DNA of 64,000 nucleotides, from contig OY755251.1 in NCBI GenBank assembly GCA_963576725.1, forward strand, positions 37,951,246 through 38,015,245, read 5' to 3'. This DNA is from Azorinus chamasolen. Lineage: Eukaryota > Mollusca > Bivalvia > Cardiida > Solecurtidae. The position numbers and the translations under genes were made by a program. Below, piece by piece: positions 56,901-63,800 of this stretch (the first letter of the stretch is position 1; each line of letters begins with the position of its first letter). Under the pieces are notes generated by a model. The model did not search any database. It had not been told where the DNA came from and worked only from the letters and a program-made list of their open reading frames with translations.

Positions 56901-59657
56901 TGAGATCTTGCAGAACTTCGTCTACCGTTGGAATTGGATGTCTCACCCGTTTCACAGCACTGTTTGCCTGTCTCATATCTAAACATATCCTGATATCTCC
57001 ATCTGGTTTTGGTACAATTATGATCGGTGATACCAATAAAGTTGGTCCTTCCGCACGTTCGATTATGTCCTCTGCCTCTAACTCGTCCAACTTTTTGCTA
57101 AGTTTGTCCCTTAGGTTGTACGGAATACGTCTGGTGTTTTGTACAACTGATTCCACCTCGTTATCAATCGGAATCTTGAGCTGGTAATCCTTCAATTTCC
57201 CTAGCCCATCAAAAACATCATTGTACTTCTCGAACAATTGTTCAGCATTCTCAGAGTCTGAATCAACATTTCTGACAATTTTCAGCACTCCTAGTTTCAT
57301 AGCCATGTCACAACTAAGTAAGGATTGACCTTCTCCTTCGATTACTATGAATTCAACGTTATTCCCTTCCCCTTGTACAGGCAGACGATGAAGCTCTGCT
57401 CCCAGTCAGTTGGGACCTTGCCATCACGGATGATTGCTTTGCGAGGTCGCAGATAATGCTGGCACCAGCGTCGCCTGCTGCTTTCATCATCTCCACCACT
57501 ACACCTGATGGGCCAGGAGCTTTACCAGGATGCATCTTGGCGATGGCCTTCTTTACCATTTCAATGGTGATTGGGATGGGTGGACCTTCGAGTGGTGGTT
57601 CCTCTGACAGATGACTAGGGTCCCACTCAAACTCTACATTGAGGAGCCTCTTGATGTTTGTGTTAACTGGTGAAACATATGTCTTTCATATGGAATATTG
57701 GACTGTGGCGTGAAATAATCGTCTAGAGATTTGACAGCCTTTGCATAGACGTCATCCCCGTCACCTTCAGGCAAAGTGTCAAAAATATCTTGGAAAGCTT
57801 TCTTCTGCTCAACTTTCGTTACACCACGTCCTTCAGCATATAACTGAAATGATCTCTTTCATCTTTGTGCTAATGCAGACGAGTCACCACTCAGATCAAA
57901 TTGCTGGAGTCCTTCTGGTAAAAACTTGGACATTGTCAATGCAAAATACAACAACTTGAAAAGCGTGAAAAATGTTAATATCCAAAGGATTAAACCAAAA
58001 TTGTCACGAATATCCTCGTCGCCAATTGTTACAAGTGTCCGAGTGTTCATATATAAATCACCATTGAAGGTATAGACAACAGTTAAGACACCATTCAAGG
58101 TATTACACTACTTTAATATATAAGATGTTCATGCAGTTCAACCAGCAAGTTACAACTCCCCTGTATATGGGATATACTACATATAAGTAATAAACAGGTA
58201 ATCATTGCTAAGCACACAAGGGCCTATGTCTTAATACTACAGTTAGGACACATCTTATGATCCCTGTTGGGTTTTTTTTATTTTCTTCCAAAATACGACA
58301 TAATTCTAAGATAAAGACATGCAGTAGTATAAATATGTATTAAATGTATGTACCTGACAAGAGAACTTTCGAAGAGAGTTATTTTTTTGTTGCTTTAATC
58401 CACTTAATCCGTTTCCTCGTAGCTCTTACAGTAACTCCTATATTGCACTCATGTGTATACACTCACATAACATGACAACAACAGTATGGGTTGCAGTGTG
58501 GATTTATTAGCATATCTGAGGTCAGTTGTTGTTTGAATGGTGTAATTGCCACAAAAGTGCAGATTTACATTGAAAATTAGGTCCAATATGACCAGATTGT
58601 AAATTGGAAAATTAACGATTTCCACCCCGTATTTGACATATTGCCATGAGACTGTAAGATGACAACTATCACAAAATTAGCATGCTGTCTTACAGTTCGT
58701 TGATGAGACTAGGTGAGGAGCTGTCTAGATACTGTATTACGCAAATATTTATCTATCTAAGATATATTGTAACAGGAATGGTGAAAAAACATGCAGCCAG
58801 ACCGGGGATCGAACCAGGGACACCTCACTTACAAGGCGAGTGCTCTAACCACTGAGCTATCCGAACCGCTTACTGTCTTTCATCCAGTACCTGTACCCGG
58901 CCTGTCACACTACTCCCCCTTTTTCCCCGAGAGTGACTGACTCGCCGAATCTGCAGCAGAAATCATGGGCGTGCACAGGGTCCGATTTTCAAGTTGGGCG
59001 CCAACTGTAACAGGACTGGTGAAAAAACATGCAGCCAGACCGGGGATCGAACCCGAGACCCCTCACTTATACAAGGAGAGTGCTCTAACCTGACTGAGCT
59101 ATCCAAACCGCTTACTGTCTTTCACCCAGTACCTGGTCTGTCACACTATCTTGCATCTAGTCTCATCAATGATCTGTTAAAAAAGACAGCATGCTAATTT
59201 TTTATTATTATTATTATTTTTTTAATTTTTTTTTTTTTTTGGGGGGGGGGGGGGGTTGAATATCGTCGAAACCGAAAGTAGCTCGATATCACCATTTAAT
59301 CATGTGTGAAATTCTATCTGCCGACTTTGCTAGCAATCCTAAAATTCTATTAGAAAGTATTTTGATCTGTTCATAAGCAATATAACAGCATTTCTTATTT
59401 TTTACATTATCTTAACAATCAGTATCAGATCTACCCGTATGATGCATTATGCTTAATTAGTTTGACCTTTACAGTGGTCTACAGATGCTCATCAAGGCAA
59501 AGGTCGATTGGTCGCAACTCTTAGAGGAAATGTCACAAAAAACTGCGGTACTTACGTCCGGGTTAGCACCGATTGTTTTCAACTTGAATAATGTCTGTTT
59601 CTTGTCATTTATAGTATATTTCACTATTCCTTCCAAAAGCTTTGAAAACCCCTTCAT
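38703..59657 (-). CDS. Beta-class carbonic anhydrase, complete, four exons
   Basis: Catalyses CO2 hydration to bicarbonate with a Zn ion held by two Cys and one His. Exons on the minus strand are 59657-59556, 43219-42998, 40820-40590 and 38912-38703; all junctions are phase 0 with GT/AG borders and give 254 residues plus TAA, close to the usual size of invertebrate beta enzymes. Zn ligands Cys42 (in FSCMDSR), His104 and Cys107 (in GHSDC) are present, with the Asp44/Arg46 dyad. The first exon (MKGFSKLLEGIVKY..., ending GANPD before a gtaagt donor) is 16.3 kb from the second; it is assigned because its LLEGIVKY start fits the family and its phase joins exactly. Introns 2 and 3 hold minisatellites and MITEs. 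Beta enzymes are present in many invertebrates and absent from vertebrates. Confidence 0.94.
38968..39420. mobile_element. Family A2 and family A MITEs in carbonic anhydrase intron 3
   Basis: 38968-39220 is A2 (TTAACTTTTTCCCTGTTCTA to GGAAAAGGTTAA, hairpin at 39118). 39236-39420 is the right half of another family A (GTAGGAGCTATCTGATCAG, end GAAGTAAAAGGTTAA). Confidence 0.75.
39413..39688. repeat. 46 bp tandem repeat, six units
   Basis: Units start AAAGGTTAACTGTTAATACA at 39413, 39459, 39505, 39551, 39597 and 39643. They are nearly identical and grow directly out of the GGTTAA end of the preceding MITE. Confidence 0.93.
40020..40560. mobile_element. Family A2/A fragments in intron 3
   Basis: Hairpin half GGCAAACAGAGTAGACCCAG at 40029 with the A2 arm to 40210, and a decayed copy at 40385-40560 (TTTGCAAACAGGGTAGAACC, GAGGTAAATGGTTA). 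Confidence 0.65.
40590..40820 (-). CDS. Beta carbonic anhydrase exon 3
   Basis: Acceptor tatttaag and donor gtaggt, 77 codons. Starts AMGLLYHL, the helix that follows GHSDCK in this family, then SPLEIWIKKHGKASVEKF. Confidence 0.94.
40933..41730. repeat. 26 bp minisatellite, about 30 units
   Basis: Units AACTAAACAAACAGTTAAA followed by TGACCAC, GGGCCAC, GGGCCAT or AGGCCAT. Variants recur in the same order in two blocks (about 41150-41290 and 41455-41570), pointing to duplication of multi-unit segments. In carbonic anhydrase intron 2. Confidence 0.93.
41755..42170. mobile_element. Two family A MITEs, one with an internal duplication
   Basis: Hairpin 41756-41822 (core GGTTCCTATATGAGCC) and 41915-42026, where the core is duplicated: GGCTCCTATAGGAG occurs, then TCCTATAGGAGCC about 40 bases later. 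Confidence 0.72.
42297..42526. mobile_element. Family B TTAA MITE, inverted, beside a family C remnant
   Basis: TTAACCCACTACCTCATAGG to GAGGGAATGGGTTAA; core AATCCTATAAGAGCAAATG. The preceding 42250-42296 is a family C right half (TCATCCTGTATTAAGCTGCT). Confidence 0.82.
42780..42919. repeat. 35 bp tandem repeat, four units
   Basis: AGCAAATAGTGCAGACCCTA-ATCAAACTGCTACCC at 42780, 42815, 42850 and 42885. The unit is one arm of a family A hairpin; the other arm (CTACACTGTTTGCC) follows once. Confidence 0.9.
42998..43219 (-). CDS. Beta carbonic anhydrase exon 2 (zinc site)
   Basis: Acceptor ctattttcag and donor gtacag, 74 codons. Contains LMFSCMDSR (first Zn Cys, catalytic Asp/Arg), NAGNFVPYP, and GHSDCK with the His and second Cys ligands. 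The exon ends exactly after the Lys of GHSDCK. Confidence 0.96.
43320..43995. mobile_element. Family A - family B - family A cluster
   Basis: Family A at 43320-43510 with a shortened hairpin. Family B 43513-43740 is complete (TTAACCCTTTCCTCCATAAA to GGAAAGGGTTAA, core GCTCCTATAAGAGC). Family A at about 43760-43995 has hairpin core AGCTTCTATAGGAGCT. Confidence 0.8.
44276..44390 (+). pseudogene. Endonuclease fragment of the older LINE
   Basis: Reads GRCGDASHYVEGIDCVNSRV and NHYGDLLIQF, the type of sequence found late in the apurinic-like endonuclease of non-LTR retrotransposons. The frame stops where the next LINE is inserted and resumes at 46241 (DCNFC, GRVNDKNDFTCIS). Confidence 0.7.
44391..46233 (+). 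mobile_element. 5'-truncated CR1-like LINE inserted in an older LINE
   Basis: Encodes a reverse transcriptase: SPGPDRMHPQLLKEL, the FADDTKIF catalytic motif at about 45.24 kb, GIPQGSVIGPL, and the C-terminal WNDLPEHVINAENINTFKNR typical of CR1-type elements. One frameshift lies in an A-run near 44740, and there is a tandem duplication in frame (AVGRVLKPRTEM twice, 45835-45908). Ends in a (GTAA)n tail at 46205-46233. AGTTC occurs just before the 5' junction (44386-44390) and at the 3' junction (46232-46236), a possible target duplication. No endonuclease, so 5'-truncated. Confidence 0.9.
46241..49331 (+). pseudogene. Older LINE: endonuclease end, reverse transcriptase, C-terminal region
   Basis: Successive frames give VDYVLVPHEQV and KISDHWVL (endonuclease end), then 46637-47140 and onward KKACGFDNIPSEIL, CFIDLKKAFDSV, GLKQGCKISATLFS and the catalytic YADDILL at about 47.88 kb. 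The 289-residue frame 48462-49331 is the C-terminal part, with VEPVLFYAAGIWG and a CAFCDAG..DETHFLSDC Cys/His motif. Broken by stops, frameshifts and a seven-fold 43 bp repeat after the catalytic site. Clade not resolved. Confidence 0.88.
47912..48212. repeat. 43 bp tandem repeat inside LINE reverse transcriptase, seven units
   Basis: AAGGATAGCCTACAGTCTAT starts at 47912, 47955, 47998, 48041, 48084, 48127 and 48170. Copies are almost identical (one G to T in unit 6). 43 is not a multiple of three, so each copy shifts frame. Confidence 0.95.
49760..50095. repeat. Hairpin, 24 bp tandem repeat and family A remnant
   Basis: ATTTTTGTTACATGCATTCA and complement form a hairpin at 49760-49836. ACATTGAGATTACATGGCAT-ATGA repeats four times at 49852-49948. 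A shortened family A hairpin follows at 49999-50048. Confidence 0.75.
50227..50638 (+). pseudogene. LINE 3' end with (TTCA)n tail
   Basis: The + strand reads EEFKVAKARLVVTLGDSPDK and REAELD then a stop, resembling the C-terminus of a mollusc LINE polyprotein from memory of such sequences. It is followed by a 3' UTR ending AATAAAGTC and (TTCA)n at 50605-50638. Rest of the element absent. Confidence 0.6.
50639..50662 (-). repeat. Half of a tRNA-like sequence next to the LINE tail
   Basis: Minus strand GGCTTGATAGCTCAGTCGG is a tRNA 5' half with A box, cut directly at the (TTCA)n tail. No B box within the next 150 bases on either side. Confidence 0.6.
50663..51930. other. Unassigned DNA with a 40 bp triplet repeat
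   Basis: GTTGTTTGACCGCGAGAGAA repeats at 51254, 51294 and 51334 (third copy GTTGTATGACCACGAGAG). Otherwise no gene or known family. Confidence 0.5.
51932..53253 (+). repeat. Helitron-like element with decayed 165 bp array
   Basis: ACAAGAAGGCCATGATGGCC to GTGCTCTGGTGAGCTAAAA. Same unit as 22993-24960 (CCAAATATGAAAGCTGAGAA) but more diverged, with a foreign segment around 52185-52380 and one near 52548-52600. Confidence 0.8.
53254..54345. other. Unassigned DNA
   Basis: Short frames on the minus strand (53755-54087) have no recognisable domain; a GPEKLETFSKEMG-like reading occurs in another frame. No splice-supported gene. Confidence 0.4.
54431..54590 (-). repeat. Gypsy 3' LTR
   Basis: Matches 58027-58189 over its length with about 10 differences (GTCCGAGTGTTCATATATAA; CCATTCAAGGTATTACACTA). 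Ends TGTAGCG on the outer side. Confidence 0.85.
54607..55083 (-). pseudogene. Gypsy integrase C-terminal part
   Basis: STTGVSPAELMFGRKIRT and VGDRVLLKQ, the usual integrase C-terminal signatures, followed by a Ser/Asn-rich tail and stop. Separated from the integrase core by a stop. Confidence 0.85.
55132..56397 (-). pseudogene. Gypsy RNase H and integrase
   Basis: One open frame of 421 codons: RNase H (VIVDACPVGLGCVLV, LLSDHKALEFIY), then the integrase HHCC finger (LAHLGHPGI, CKSCQGC) and catalytic triad Asp (DVLGPLP), Asp (IRTDNAAYFTS) and Glu (NGEVERQNR). Ends at a stop before the integrase C-terminus. Confidence 0.9.
56442..57361 (-). pseudogene. Gypsy protease end and reverse transcriptase
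   Basis: FIVIEGEGQSLLS (protease end) leads into reverse transcriptase: IIVPKPDGDIRICLDMRQAN, SKLDIKMAHHQIELSE, and the catalytic DD in NIMDDIIV. A frameshift falls just after the DD, and the rest continues in another frame (ENVLRVLRERGLKLN). Confidence 0.88.
57362..57690 (-). pseudogene. LINE reverse transcriptase fragment inside Gypsy
   Basis: Reads EMVKKAIAKMHPGKAPGPSG and, one frame away, DGKVPTDWEQSFIVCLYKGK, a classic non-LTR reverse transcriptase block. It occupies the place of gag end and protease with no 3' tail, so it arrived by recombination or template switch, or is a scrap of a larger insertion. Confidence 0.82.
57690..57925 (-). pseudogene. Gypsy gag start remnant
   Basis: Reads MSKFLPEGLQQFDLSGD, then after a frameshift FQLYAEGRGVTKVEQKK and KAFQDIFDTLPEGDGDDVYA, the usual start of gag in K02A2.6-like Gypsy elements. 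Cut off by the LINE fragment. Confidence 0.8.
58027..58189 (-). repeat. Gypsy 5' LTR
   Basis: Inner end TGTTACAAGTGTCCGAG (plus strand) abuts the primer-site context ATTGGCGACGAGG on the minus strand. Confidence 0.85.
58802..58869 (-). repeat. tRNA-like sequence in TRIM 3' LTR
   Basis: Minus strand carries A box TAGCTCAGTGG (58849-58859) and B box GGTTCGATCCC (58805-58815), with anticodon loop CTTGTAA, which would be a UGU (Thr) anticodon. The acceptor stem does not pair well, so a working tRNA is unlikely. Confidence 0.8.
59039..59108 (-). repeat. tRNA-like sequence in TRIM 5' LTR
   Basis: A box TAGCTCAGTCAGG and B box GGGTTCGATCCC as in the other LTR; the anticodon loop has a two-base insertion (TTGTATAAG). 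Confidence 0.78.
59212..59256. repeat. Poly-T then poly-G run
   Basis: T-rich stretch followed by 15 G. Bases 59256-59298 after it are an inverted copy of 54346-54385 (GGTGATATCGAGCTACTTTC). Confidence 0.85.
59310..59470. other. Intron 1 start region, nothing recognised
   Basis: AT-rich sequence just 3' of carbonic anhydrase exon 1 (minus strand), no repeat identified. Confidence 0.4.
59556..59657 (-). CDS. Beta carbonic anhydrase exon 1 (start codon)
   Basis: ATG at 59657-59655 and donor gtaagtac after codon 34 (GGAC|gtaagt). Encodes MKGFSKLLEGIVKY and a Lys-rich helix ending GANPD; in the family a short N-terminal helix and an NP motif precede the Zn-binding strand. No promoter motif was identified upstream. 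Confidence 0.85.
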
Positions 59658-60039
59658 TTTGATAACTCTTAATATCAATTATCAACAAACCAAGCGTCTG
59701 CATGCAAACATATTTTCAAGCGTTTTGGTGATACTGCTGGCTTAGTATAAAACTTCGGCACAACGTCAATTTGAGTCGGTAAATCTCGGGGTTCAGTCAA
59801 AACACCATATGCCCACTAAAGAGTACTTCACTCCTGGATTACAACATGTATTCTATAAAATTGAAGAAAAGACAAATATACATATTACAGTAATTGGATA
59901 AGCAACATGTATTAAGGGGTAGATGTTAGACTTGACAAATTTGAATATCCTTTTCAGCTAAACCTTTACCTCATGAATATTCATATAAGAAACAATAACT
60001 ACATGTATGCATATAAATTAGCTGATTTTTGTGTCATCT
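59658..60039. other. Upstream flank of carbonic anhydrase exon 1
   Basis: Expected 5' UTR and promoter region on the minus strand. No confident TATA box or initiator; a family A arm (catgaatattcatataagaa) lies at 59972-59991. Confidence 0.4.
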
Positions 60040-60440
60040 GTCGTGAGGCAGTGTGTCACTTAGGGATCACTTTTCCGTCGTCTGTCTGTCCGTCTGTATG
60101 TCTGTCACCCTTAAATTCCCTTTTTTTTTTGGCTGTCATTTCTAATCATCATAGAGCTTTCAAATTTCACATGTCTTCCTCTCATTGAAGACCATTGATG
60201 TAACTAAGGTCCATCACTCTGCATGCAATACTTTTTGAGTTATTCCCTGCATGCAATACTTTTTGAGTTATTCCCCTATGTTCACACTTTTTTTTTGGCT
60301 GTCATTTTTAAACTAATCATTATAGAGCTTTCAAATTTCACATGTGTCTTCCTCTCATTGATGACCATTGATGTAACTAAGGTCCATCACTCTGCATGCA
60401 ATGATTTTTTAGTTATTCCCCTTTATTCTGCTTTCACTCC
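60040..60440. repeat. Helitron-like array edge, three units
   Basis: Begins near CAGTGTGTCACTTAGGGATC with (GTCT/GTCC)n. Units share CTCATTGAAGACCATTGATG and CATCACTCTGCATGCAAT; the second is truncated. Confidence 0.65.
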
Positions 60441-60766
60441 AGCATATTAGCAGTTTTTGTGTCAGCTGCGAGCAGGTGGCACATGTGTTTCTCCGAACAC
60501 TCTTGTAATGGTATTATGACCAAAGGATTTTTTTACTATATTAGAAACTGATTCACCACCAGTGACATAAACTTCAGCCAGTTGAAAGTGGTCACTAAAA
60601 TGTAGAAGAATGTAGAAGTAGAAGAATTAAACCTATATTGTTACATAACAAATAAGAAAGAAACTGATCCTGAATGGAGGGTGTGTACACTCCCATTTGC
60701 AAAAATGTTAAAATCTGAACATATAATCAGTGATGGAACAAATCTGACAAGTAAATTATGAAAAAT

Positions 60767-60795
60767 GGGGGGGGGGGGGGGGGGGGGGGGGGGGG
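60767..60795. repeat. 29-base G run
   Basis: Homopolymer; the proline-rich minus-strand frames across it are artefacts. Confidence 0.95.
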
Positions 60796-60889
60796 AAACT
60801 GATGCGTACATGTATGTGATGTAGCAGCTTTTAGCCTTGTTAATATGAGAGTTAGCAGCTGGCAAAAGGTTAGACTAATTTTAAGGAAG

Positions 60890-61292
60890 TGACCATATGA
60901 ATCGACCGATATCAATTAAAGGTCGATTATACAATTTCCTGGTTTAGTAATTAGTATATAAAGAGCTCTAAAATCTGGCTGAGGAGAGTTACAGTCAGAG
61001 AGTTGGAAGTTGGGGAGATCGCGCGTTCGCGATGATCGCTGGGTTAAAGTCTAGAGACGCGGCCAGGTCTCATATGTCCCTCGCTATGAATTAGAGTATC
61101 AACCGGAGAATCGTTGTCATTGTTGTTATACTACAACTATATTACATACAAAACTAGACAATTTAGTAGTGTGTGGCATTAAGACACTCTTGAGTCTGAC
61201 ACAGCTATACCCTAATAATGGCCTAATTACCCGAAGTATTCAGACATCCACGTGCCCCTCTTGACCTGTCCGTAAAGCTGCATGGTTACATT
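60890..61292 (+). repeat. Candidate LTR end with TATA box and primer-site-like sequence
   Basis: TATATAAAGAGCTC at 60955 resembles a promoter, the ~300 bases after it are GC-richer than the surroundings, and CATGGTTACA is followed by TTTGGCACCA, which looks like an LTR end plus primer-binding site. No second LTR or coding part follows, so solo-LTR or truncation is inferred. Confidence 0.35.
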
Positions 61293-61390
61293 TGGCACCA
61301 TTATAAGATAAAATAAGATAAGATTTATTTAATGTTGGTAATTAAGATACATAACAGTCTACATAAGCCCTAACTGAACCAACAACTAGA

Positions 61391-62020
61391 TAACCCTTTC
61401 CCTGTTCTATGTTTATTCCAAATTTCAATACCTACTGAATATTCATTAACAAAAAAATATCGAAGGTGGAACATTGTAGACATTTTGGAAAGCAAAGAAA
61501 CAGAACTACATGTATCAAATTCTATAAGCAAATAGAGCAGACCCTGATCAGATGGCTCCTCTAGGAGCTGTCTGATCTGGGTCTACTCCATTTGCAAATG
61601 CGTGAAAAAACTTTATATGAGGGTAAGCATTAAGTTGTCTCTAGTCAACTGGATTGACAAAGTAGCAACTAGTAAAGAGCCTGATCAAACAGCTCATTCA
61701 AGTCTCATTTGATCTGGGTCTGCACTATTTGCCTTAGTTTGTCCAAATACAGGAGTAATAATAGTTGCTTTTTAACCCTTTACTTCATGAATAGTCATGC
61801 AATATTTAATGGCATCATGAATATTAATAGGATGCCTTTTCAGAATAGTATATGAAGGCATAAGATTTTGACCTTGACAGAAACTGAAGGCTTAGATCTA
61901 TATTATTTAATAAAGCAAACAGAGCCGACCCTGATCAGACAGCTCCTACAAGAGCCATCTGATCTGTGTCTACTCTGTATGCTAAGGTGTATAAAGGTGT
62001 ATCTATAAAGTAAAGGGTAA
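61391..62020. mobile_element. Family A2 and family A MITEs
   Basis: A2 at 61391-61634 (CCCTTTCCCTGTTCTATG; hairpin core GGCTCCTCTAGGAGCT), a decayed hairpin at 61665-61735, and A at 61772-62020 (TTAACCCTTTACTTCATGAA; core AGCTCCTACAAGAGCC; end GTAAAGGGTAA). Confidence 0.78.
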
Positions 62021-62204
62021 AGGAATAGTTCCACTGAAGTGCTCATAATTGGGAGTTGGAGTGAAATCAGTAATTACAGAAATAATTTATTTAATTTTTA
62101 TTTGCAAAACAGCATATTATTCAAACGTCAATCAAAATACATTCATGTACATACTAACATACATGTAAGAAACCTGATAAAAATAACCATTTCACTTTCA
62201 AGCT

Positions 62205-62711
62205 TGTTTAACCCTGATTGAAACGCCTATACACATGAATATTAGTGAGATAAAATGTTCATGTCTTCCCTCGTAAAACCCTTTATCACTCATTTGCTGA
62301 GTAGATCCAGATCTGATGGCTCCTGAAAGAGCCGTCTGATCAGGGCCTAGTCTGGTTGCTTATGAAATTATATTAGATCTCTCTCTCCAGTTTCTACCAA
62401 TATCAAAACATCATGTATATGTCTCTGATATATGTCACTATAAAAAATTAGCTAATGAAAATATTCATGCTGTCATTATTTCTTACATGAATATTAAACA
62501 TGGAAAGTGTTAAATAACCCATTACCTCATATTGACGTCTTTTGTTACATTTGGAAACCATAGTGATCCATAGGAGCAAATGCTCTATTTATCACAATGG
62601 TTTCAAAACAACACAATTCTAAACTTTTCCTTTTCTCTAGTTAATGTTCCTTTTCGGAAGATTTATTCAAGAAGGTTGGGTCTTAAAATAGCCTACAAGG
62701 GAATGGGTTAA
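62205..62711. mobile_element. Family A MITE followed by family B MITE
   Basis: Family A hairpin at 62293-62362 (core GGCTCCTGAAAGAGCC) with right block to about 62510. Family B at about 62516-62711 has lost part of the left hairpin arm (GGAAACCATAGTGATCC then AGGAGCAAATGCTC) and ends GGGAATGGGTTAA. Confidence 0.75.
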
Positions 62712-62946
62712 ATATCATTTTTTTGCATGCCATAGATAAACTTGTGATAACATGTGTAAACTAATCCCAATGAGACACAATTGGAAATCATCAGAATCCA
62801 AACGGTTTGACTCTGGTGGCACATTTGAAGAGAATGCAAAAAAATAAAACAAAGGAATTATACAAATTGTAATGATGACAACAGACATATAGTATTTTGG
62901 TAAAAAAAAACCTGGACAAAACAAATACTACTCTAGTAATCCTACA

Positions 62947-63440
62947 TTAAACCCTTTACTCCATGCCTTTTTATGCCTTTGCAAAGGGAGCAAACCCAGA
63001 TCAAATGGCTCCTGTAGGAGCTGCCTGACCAGGGTCTGCTCTGTTTGCTTATTGAATTACATGTATACAGATTATTATGATATGGTTCTGCAGTTTCTGC
63101 CAAAAACACCAAAAAGATATAGATTTGATTCTACAGATTCTGTCATTACCATAATATTCTGTTTCCATGTGCAATTTTAAAATTAATCCTTTCCTTCATA
63201 CACATGTACAATGTAAACACTTTTTCATGCATTTGCAAACAGAGTAGACCCAGATCAAACGGCTCCTTAGTCATCAGAAGTCATCTGATTCAGTATCTTC
63301 TCTGTTTGCTTATGAAATATCAATAAATCTGTCTATACAATTTCTACTTACAACAAAACATCCTAAATACCATTATAAAAATTAATCTCATTACCACTCA
63401 TGATGTCATTATTTCTTATTCATGGAGTAAAGGGTTTAAA
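62947..63440. mobile_element. Two family A MITEs
   Basis: First begins TTAAACCCTTTACTCCATGC at 62947 with core GGCTCCTGTAGGAGCT. The second begins TTAATCCTTTCCTTCATACA at about 63183, hairpin at 63234-63312, and ends GGAGTAAAGGGTTTAA near 63440. Confidence 0.77.
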
Positions 63441-63492
63441 CACAATCAGTAGTCTTTGATCTGACAGCATTTACCAATGTGCAACAGGAGTA

Positions 63493-63548
63493 CAACAAGA
63501 GCATCGCAACCGCATAATAACGCTTGTCGGTTTTTGCATAAATCAGTA
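63493..63548. repeat. Helitron-like 5' scrap
   Basis: ACAAGAGCATCGCAACCGCA resembles the ACAAGAG starts of the arrays; only ~55 bases remain. Confidence 0.45.
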
Positions 63549-63550
63549 TT

Positions 63551-63800
63551 TTAACCCTTTCCCTGTTCTATGTTTATTCCAAATTTCAGTATCTGCGGAA
63601 TATTCATGGACAAAATTGTTATCCTGAAATTTGGAAGGTGGAAAATTGTAGCCATTTTAGAAAGTAAAGAAACAAACCTTTCAAATTCCATTAGCAAATA
63701 GAGCAGACCCTGATCAGAGGGCTCCTATAGGAGCCGTCTGATCTGGATCTACTCTGTTTGCAAATGCCTGAAAACATGTTTATATGAAGGAAAGGGTTAA
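63551..63800. mobile_element. Family A2 TTAA MITE, complete
   Basis: TTAACCCTTTCCCTGTTCTA to GAAGGAAAGGGTTAA; hairpin 63692-63764 with perfect core GGGCTCCTATAGGAGCC. Confidence 0.87.

Larger units (their letters stand above)
54431..58189 (-). mobile_element. Gypsy LTR retrotransposon, decayed, with LINE fragment inside
   Basis: Copy-and-paste LTR element on the minus strand. LTRs are at 58027-58189 (5') and 54431-54590 (3'), about 160 bases each. The sequence after the 5' LTR (ATTGGCGACGAGGAT, minus) is the usual Gypsy primer-site context. Order: start of gag, then foreign LINE piece, protease end/reverse transcriptase, RNase H, integrase. Several frameshifts and stops, and the gag end and most of the protease are missing, so it is not autonomous. 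No clear target duplication. Confidence 0.9.
58768..59145 (-). mobile_element. TRIM element with tRNA-like LTRs
   Basis: Two direct repeats, 58768-58909 (142 bp) and 59006-59145 (140 bp), both bounded by TGTAACAGG and CTGTCACA on the plus strand. Read on the minus strand, the 5' LTR ends CCTGTTACA and is followed after one base by TTGGCGCCCAACTTG, a primer-binding site of the tRNA-Lys type. Just before the 3' LTR is the purine tract GGGGAAAAAGGGGGAGTAG. Only 96 bases lie between the LTRs, so it has no proteins: a terminal-repeat retrotransposon in miniature. No matching target duplication was seen. Confidence 0.88.

Noticed and set aside
58802..59108. Two functional tRNA-Thr genes
   Set aside because: Acceptor stems do not pair, one anticodon loop has an insertion, and both lie at the same place in the TRIM LTRs.
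60641..60915. Proline-rich frames
   Set aside because: Created by a 29-base G homopolymer; no splice or family support.
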